64,000 bases of DNA from contig NZ_KQ031391.1 of NCBI RefSeq assembly GCF_000966285.1, forward strand, positions 5,828,430 to 5,892,429. Reading direction: 5' to 3'. Under the pieces are notes generated by a model, which was given only the letters and a program-made list of their open reading frames with translations, made no database searches and had not been told where the DNA came from. Source of the DNA: Pseudofrankia sp. DC12 (GTDB lineage Bacteria; Actinomycetota; Actinomycetes; Frankiales; Frankiaceae). Below, in pieces: positions 59,658-64,000 of this stretch (position 1 is the first letter of the stretch; each line of letters begins with the position of its first letter). Made by a program: the position numbers and the translations under genes.

Positions 59658-61301
59658 TCAGGCGAGTACGCGCAGCTGCTCGTCGAGGTCGCGCACCGGC
59701 TGCGAGGACTGCCACGGCACCAGCCGTTCACGAACCCGCTGCACCCGGGCGAAGCCGAGCGAGAAGTCCGTCTGCGCGACGACGGCCAGCGCGTCGGCGG
59801 CGAACCGGCAGGCGGCGTCGATGTCGCGCCGGGCCAGGTGCACGTCGGCGATGTCGCCGAGCAGCAGCGAGCGCTTCTTGGTCGCCGCCGGGCCGGCGGC
59901 CCGCAGCGCCTCGGTCGCGGCGGCGTAGGCCGCGGTCGGCCGGCGCAGCCGCGTGAACGTGGTCACCCGCAGGCCGTCGAGCCGGCCGCGGTCGAAGAAC
60001 CCGGTCCAGACCCGGTCGCTCGGCTCCGCCTTGTCGAACGACTCCTGAGCTCGGTCCAGCGCGGCCATGGCGGCCCGGCCGTCGCCGCGCGCGGCCTGCT
60101 CCTCGGCCTCCCGGGCGGCCAGCCAGGCCCTGGTGAGCGGGCTCGCGCTCGCGCCGAGCCGGCGCTGCGCCTCGGCCAGCAGCGCGCAGGCCTGGTCGTG
60201 CCGGCCGACGCCGCCCGGCTGGTAGCTCTCGTAGCCGAGCACACAGGCCCACAGGGCGGGGTCGTCGGCCTCCCGGGCCGCCTCGATGGCCACCCGGTAG
60301 TAGGCCAGAGCCGAGGCGTTGTCGCCCAGGTCGAACGCGAGCCAGCCGGCCAGCGCCGCCGTCTCGCCCGCGGTGCTGGCGAGCTGGCGGCGGGCCGGCG
60401 TGCGGGTCGTCGACTCGAGCAGTTGGGCGAGCGTGGCGAGGTGGCGGGTGACCCGGCCCATCAGGGTGCGCGCGGGTACCCGTTCCTCCAGGCCGAAGAG
60501 GCCGGCGGTGTGCTGGGAGAGCTGGTGGGCCAGCTCCGGAGTGGCCGGGCTGCGCTGGCGCAGCGCGGCGGACAGCCGGTCCCACGGCGGCTCGTCGCTC
60601 GCGCCGGCGGCAGTCGTGACCACCGCGGCGACCGGCACGGCGCCGCCACCAGCCGCCACCACGCGCAGGAACTCGCGCCCCTCAGCCGGAATACCGCGCA
60701 GTTCCGTCGCCTCGTCCGTGCCCAGGACGCGAGGCGCAATGGCGTCGACCAAATTTCCAGGAGCGCCGGAGAGAAGATTTCCGGCCAAGGATTCCACGCC
60801 ATCGAGAATGGACGGGAAAGCGCTCGGAATTCCGATCGCCGCCATTCCCGTCATCGGGTCGTCCTCGATGAAACCGAGTTCGGCGGACGAGCGGTGGAAA
60901 AGCGCGCGCAGGAGCCGCTGGTAACGCAGGCTTGGCTTCTTGTCGCCCTTCTCCCACTTGCAGATCATGTTTCCGGTGACGCCGGCCTCGCGGCCCTCAT
61001 GCAGTACCGCGAAGCGGCGCAGCTCGACGGCGAGGCGTTCCTGTGACCACCCCTTCTCCTCCCGGCACAGCCGCAGCCGGCCGTTCGGCGTCCGGCACGG
61101 GCCGGAGCCGGGGGCGAGGTCCACGTCGGCCGGGGGCCTGGCCGGAGGTGGGGTGTGACCAGCGCCACTGCCGCCGACGCCGCGGGAGTGGGTGGTGGAA
61201 CGGCCGTGGTCGCCGGTGGCGCCGGCCAGGCCGCGGCGCGGTGACGCCGTCGCCGGACGGATCGCGCCCGCGCGCGCCGCCGCCCCGAGCGATGTCGGCA
61301 T
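59658..61301 (-). CDS. Helix-turn-helix (XRE-like) regulator with TPR-type C-terminus
   Basis: 547 residues. After a disordered N-terminus of about 80 residues comes an HTH domain: RLRLCREEKGWSQERLAVEL, then GVTGNMICKWEKGDKKPSLRYQRLLRALF, a Cro/CI-like recognition helix. The C-terminal 300 residues are helical repeats (TAALAGWLAFDLGDNASALAYYRVA, ACALLAEAQRRLGA, AMAALDRAQESFDKAEP, LLGDIADVHLARRDIDAACRF) of TPR type, typical of quorum- or peptide-responsive actinomycete regulators. The start at 61301 is supported by GGAGGTTGG 6 nt upstream. It diverges from the helicase gene. The target genes and ligand are unknown. Confidence 0.82.
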   Translation of the reverse strand: MPTSLGAAARAGAIRPATASPRRGLAGATGDHGRSTTHSRGVGGSGAGHTPPPARPPADVDLAPGSGPCRTPNGRLRLCREEKGWSQERLAVELRRFAVLHEGREAGVTGNMICKWEKGDKKPSLRYQRLLRALFHRSSAELGFIEDDPMTGMAAIGIPSAFPSILDGVESLAGNLLSGAPGNLVDAIAPRVLGTDEATELRGIPAEGREFLRVVAAGGGAVPVAAVVTTAAGASDEPPWDRLSAALRQRSPATPELAHQLSQHTAGLFGLEERVPARTLMGRVTRHLATLAQLLESTTRTPARRQLASTAGETAALAGWLAFDLGDNASALAYYRVAIEAAREADDPALWACVLGYESYQPGGVGRHDQACALLAEAQRRLGASASPLTRAWLAAREAEEQAARGDGRAAMAALDRAQESFDKAEPSDRVWTGFFDRGRLDGLRVTTFTRLRRPTAAYAAATEALRAAGPAATKKRSLLLGDIADVHLARRDIDAACRFAADALAVVAQTDFSLGFARVQRVRERLVPWQSSQPVRDLDEQLRVLA

Positions 61302-61848
61302 GGCCAACCTCCAGTCAGCGCTGCTCCGCCGCTTTCCGCTGAACGCGTCCGTGTATTCAGCGCCGGCCGCGGTGACGGGCATCGGAATCCGTGCTGACTC
61401 CGGCCCGACCCAGGCTGGCGGCGAAGGGTGACAGGGATCAGGGTAGCCGGTCGCTGTGACGGTTATGGGCGGTCCCCCAACGCGCTTGTTCACCGTCCGT
61501 GCAGAGCTGGGTCTGTCGGAACGGAAGGTGGCAGCTCGTGCGGTCGCCCAAAACTCGTAACGTGCTCTGAGGGTGGCGGCAGGTAACCGCAGGTGCATCG
61601 GGACGTGCAACTGGTCGCCACAACGGCCGTGCCCCCTACCGTGCGGATCTGGCATGACCGCTCACCGGTGCCCGGGAAGCCGCACATCGCGATCACGGGT
61701 TCGGAATTGTTGTGCGTCACATGTGTCTGCATTGGCCTAACGAAGGAGCGGGTGGGTGGTGCGGGGCGGCGGATCGCCCGGCGGCGCGCGGCCGGGCGGA
61801 TGGGCCAACGGGGCCGGTTGTCGGTGCTGCCTCATAGAGTCAGCAACC
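61302..61848. other. Divergent promoter region of the HTH/TPR regulator and helicase genes
   Basis: 547 bases with no supported gene. The stretch 61700-61745 is less GC-rich and contains the short palindrome CACATGTG (61718-61725), which could be a regulator site. TAGAGT lies 8 nt before the helicase GTG. Confidence 0.45.
61835..61840 (+). promoter_or_regulatory. Putative -10 box of a leaderless promoter for the helicase gene
   Basis: TAGAGT lies 8 nt before the GTG at 61849, and no Shine-Dalgarno sequence is visible. TTGTCG is 11 nt upstream, too close for a standard -35. Confidence 0.35.
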
Positions 61849-63663
61849 GTGAGCGTCAGCCCCCAACAACTTCGCCCGCACCAGCTCGGCGCCCCGCTGG
61901 TTCCTGCCCCAAGCCCCGCCGCCCGCCCGCTGCGGGCCTGGCAGCGAGCGGCGCTCGACCGTTACCGCGCCGCCTCGGGAGCCGGCGGCCGCGATTTCCT
62001 CGCGGTCGCGACGCCGGGCGCCGGAAAGACGACCTTCGCTCTGACTGTGGCCGCTGAACTGTTGGCCGCGGGCATTGTGACGGCGGTCTCGGTGGTCGCG
62101 CCGACCGAGCACCTCAAGCGGCAGTGGGCGGACGCTGCGACCGGCCTCGGCATCTCGCTCGACCCGAACTTCCGGAACTCGGCTGGCGCGACGTCACGCG
62201 ACTACACCGGCGTGGCGCTCACCTACGCCCAGGTCGCCGCGCACCCCGCGCTGCACCTGGCCCGCACCAAGGCCCGCCGCACACTCGTCATCCTCGACGA
62301 GGTGCACCACGCGGGCGACGCCCTGTCGTGGGGCGAGGCGGTCCGGGAGGCCTTCGGCCCGGCCACCCGCCGGCTCGCCCTCACCGGTACGCCCTTCCGC
62401 TCGGACGTCAACCCGATCCCGTTCGTCACCTATCTCCCCGGTGCCGACGGGGTGACCCGCAGCGTCTCCGACTCGTCCTACGGCTACGCCGAGGCGCTGC
62501 GGGACGGCGTCGTCCGCCCGGTGATCTTCCTGGCGTACTCCGGCGAGATGAGCTGGCGGACCAGCGCGGGGGCGGAGCTGACGGCCCGGCTCGGCGAGCC
62601 GCTGACGACCGAGCAGACGGCCCACGCCTGGCGCACCGCGCTGGACCCGAAGGGCAACTGGATGCCGGCCGTCCTCGCCGCCGCGGACACCAGGCTGTCC
62701 CAGGTGCGCCGGGGCGGCATGCCGGACGCGGGCGGTCTGGTGATCGCCAGCGACCATGCCAACGCCCGCGCCTACGCGGCGCTGCTGCGCCGGATCAGCA
62801 ATACCGAGCCGACGGTTGTGCTGTCGGACGACCCGACCGCGTCCGACCGGATCGAGGCGTTCCGGCGCTCCGACGCCCGGTGGATGGTCGCCGTCCGGAT
62901 GGTCTCGGAGGGCGTGGACGTGCCGCGGCTCGCGGTCGGCGTCTACGCCACGTCGGTCGCGACGCCGCTGTTCTTCGCCCAGGCCGTCGGCCGGTTCGTC
63001 CGTGGCCGCGGCCGGGCCGAGACGGCGTCGGTGTTCCTGCCCAGTGTCCCGGTGCTGCTGGACCTCGCCGGCCAGATGGAGGTGCAGCGCGACCACGCGC
63101 TGGACAAGCCGCTGCGCGAGCCGGAGGGGTTCGACGACGACGCGCTGCGCGAGGCCAACCGGCGCCGCGACACCGCGGACAAGCCGGACTCGCCCTTCAC
63201 CGCCCTCGAATCGAGCGCGGAGCTGGACCGGGTCATCTTCGACGGCGGCGAGTTCGGCGCGCCGGCCGCCGCGGGCTCCGCGGAGGAGGAGGACTTCCTC
63301 GGGCTGCCGGGCCTGCTGGAGCCCGACCAGGTCGCGACGCTGCTGCGCCAACGCCAGGCGTCCCAGCTCGCCGCCGAGCGCGGTCGCAAGGCGAAGGCCG
63401 CGCGGCAGGCCGAGGCCGCCGGTCCGGTGCCCGCCCAGGCCGGCCCGCAGCCGGTCGAGGAAGGCCGTCCGGTCCACGAGGTGATCGGCGACCTGCGCCG
63501 CGAGCTCAACCGGCTGGTCGCGGCGAACAACCACCGCACCGGCCGCCCGCACGGCATGATTCACGCCGAGCTCCGCCGGGCCTGCGGCGGGCCGCCGAGC
63601 GGACAGGCCACCGCCGCCCAGCTGCAGGCCCGGATCGACACGCTCCGCAAGTGGAACTCCTAG
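61849..63663 (+). CDS. DEAD/DEAH-box superfamily 2 helicase
   Basis: 604 residues. The N-terminal RecA-like domain has LRAWQRAALDRY (Q-motif-like region), Walker A ATPGAGKTT near residue 57, VVAPTEHLKRQW (Ia), LVILDEVHH (Walker B, motif II) and LALTGTPFRSD (III). The second domain has LVIASDHANARAYAALL (IV), MVSEGVDVPRLAVGVYAT (V) and QAVGRFVRGRG (VI). The last about 180 residues are an Ala/Glu/Arg-rich extension ending in a helical HELR-like segment. It resembles the stand-alone actinobacterial helicases annotated as DNA repair ATP-dependent helicases; the substrate is unknown. GTG at 61849 starts VSVSPQQLRPHQLG. Confidence 0.88.
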   Translation: MSVSPQQLRPHQLGAPLVPAPSPAARPLRAWQRAALDRYRAASGAGGRDFLAVATPGAGKTTFALTVAAELLAAGIVTAVSVVAPTEHLKRQWADAATGLGISLDPNFRNSAGATSRDYTGVALTYAQVAAHPALHLARTKARRTLVILDEVHHAGDALSWGEAVREAFGPATRRLALTGTPFRSDVNPIPFVTYLPGADGVTRSVSDSSYGYAEALRDGVVRPVIFLAYSGEMSWRTSAGAELTARLGEPLTTEQTAHAWRTALDPKGNWMPAVLAAADTRLSQVRRGGMPDAGGLVIASDHANARAYAALLRRISNTEPTVVLSDDPTASDRIEAFRRSDARWMVAVRMVSEGVDVPRLAVGVYATSVATPLFFAQAVGRFVRGRGRAETASVFLPSVPVLLDLAGQMEVQRDHALDKPLREPEGFDDDALREANRRRDTADKPDSPFTALESSAELDRVIFDGGEFGAPAAAGSAEEEDFLGLPGLLEPDQVATLLRQRQASQLAAERGRKAKAARQAEAAGPVPAQAGPQPVEEGRPVHEVIGDLRRELNRLVAANNHRTGRPHGMIHAELRRACGGPPSGQATAAQLQARIDTLRKWNS

Positions 63664-63701
63664 CGGTCGCTCCCGCCGCTCTCGGGCCTGGGAAACGCCA
63701 T

Positions 63702-63737
63702 GGGGCTGGTCCGCGCTGGAAGGCGCGGACCAGCCCC
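63702..63737. terminator. Perfect 15-bp hairpin between the helicase and cyclophilin genes
   Basis: GGGGCTGGTCCGCGC pairs exactly with GCGCGGACCAGCCCC around a TGGAAG loop. It lies between two convergent stop codons. There is no T-run in either direction. Confidence 0.8.
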
Positions 63738-63746
63738 ACTGGCATG

Positions 63747-63780
63747 GTCAGCCGGTCAGCCGGTCAGCCGGTCAGCCGGT
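63747..63780. repeat. Four tandem copies of GTCAGCCG
   Basis: The 8-bp unit repeats at 63747, 63755, 63763 and 63771. The last copy contains the stop codon of the minus-strand cyclophilin gene; each copy would supply another stop in frame-shifted versions. Confidence 0.85.
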
Positions 63781-64000
63781 CGGGCTGGCGGTTGCCTTGG
63801 CCGTCGCGGACGCGGTCGTCGCCGGCGTGCTGGCCGCGGACGAGGTCGCGGTCGCCGTGGCTGCCGGCGGCTGCTCCTGGTCGATCGTGATCGACGTGAT
63901 CTGTGGCTTGCTGACCGGCGCGCCGTCATCGCCGCCCTCGACCACACCCGGCCCGGTGATCTTGTCGAGCACGTCGAGGCCCTTGGTGATCTGTCCGAAG
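63772..64000 (-). CDS. C-terminal part of a cyclophilin-type peptidyl-prolyl isomerase
   Basis: About 75 codons are visible; the start lies beyond the window. The first residues FGQITKGLDVLDKITGPGV match the conserved end of the cyclophilin domain (VFGxVxxGxDVVDKI), where the fold closes. After PQITSITIDQEQPP there is a Thr/Ala/Ser-rich low-complexity tail ending ATASPTG. A peptidyl-prolyl isomerase gene is commonly found just downstream of rel in actinobacteria, which fits the position, although two other genes are interposed here. Confidence 0.85.
   Translation of the reverse strand, partial: FGQITKGLDVLDKITGPGVVEGGDDGAPVSKPQITSITIDQEQPPAATATATSSAASTPATTASATAKATASPTG

Noticed and set aside
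59391-61046. A 551-codon plus-strand frame opposite the HTH/TPR regulator
   Set aside because: The minus-strand gene has a strong ribosome binding site and recognisable HTH and TPR sequence; the plus frame has neither.
63747-63780. CRISPR-like array
   Set aside because: The units are 8 bp and contiguous with no spacers: a simple tandem repeat.

Overview
The window is very GC-rich chromosomal DNA from a filamentous actinomycete, most likely Frankia or a close relative. Supporting evidence: (i) an SsgB-type sporulation protein; (ii) the conserved actinobacterial block HIT - pgsA - patA - pimA - pdxST - yebC - ruvCAB - yajC - secDF - apt - rel, including phosphatidylinositol mannoside genes; (iii) the coproporphyrin-type haem genes hemE/hemY/hemQ; (iv) actinobacterial families of unknown function (DUF3145, DUF4193, DUF3097); (v) a Gly-Cys-Val tRNA cluster; and (vi) long intergenic regions holding degenerate direct repeats. 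The genus is inferred from general knowledge. No 16S gene is present. No CRISPR array, intact insertion sequence or prophage was seen.

Layout. 1-5 kb: a small zinc-ribbon gene diverges from a haem operon (hemE, hemY/cgoX, hemQ/chdC), with an AT-rich perfect palindrome between them. 5-10 kb: a roughly 1-kb repeat-bearing gap, a polyprenyl-phosphate sugar transferase, an AlbA_2/Schlafen-type ATPase, the decayed end of an MFS transporter and a TetR regulator. 10-18 kb: a CysQ-like phosphatase diverging from a degenerate ATP-sulfurylase-like protein, an ATP-dependent DNA ligase, a WXG-like small protein coupled to a 768-residue protein, a RibD-type reductase and prephenate dehydratase. 18-21 kb: an NfeD/SPFH membrane pair, a DUF2231 protein and a 35-residue membrane peptide. 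21-28 kb: glgX-treY-treZ, the glycogen-to-trehalose route. 28-36 kb: DUF3145, DUF4193, nicotinamidase, DUF3097, a cell-wall amidase, four tRNAs, a GNAT acetyltransferase and SsgB. 36-59 kb: the conserved housekeeping block. 59-64 kb: an HTH/TPR regulator, a DEAD-type helicase and the end of a cyclophilin gene.

The most notable feature is the end of the housekeeping block. Two full-length RelA/SpoT homologues lie in tandem. The first keeps the (p)ppGpp synthetase motifs but has Gln in place of the catalytic Asp of the hydrolase ED pair (HDTLEQT). The second has an intact hydrolase motif (HDTVEDT) but a degraded synthetase domain. This looks like an actinobacterial division of labour comparable to enterobacterial RelA and SpoT. 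Between them lies a 12-codon reading frame with a strong ribosome binding site, overlapping a hairpin followed by T residues; it could be an attenuator for the hydrolase-type gene.

Regulatory signals. Several genes lack a Shine-Dalgarno sequence and have a TANNNT box 6-8 nt before the start codon, which suggests leaderless mRNAs. Long perfect hairpins end many transcription units. A degenerate intergenic repeat family occurs after two tRNA-Val genes and on both sides of yebC.
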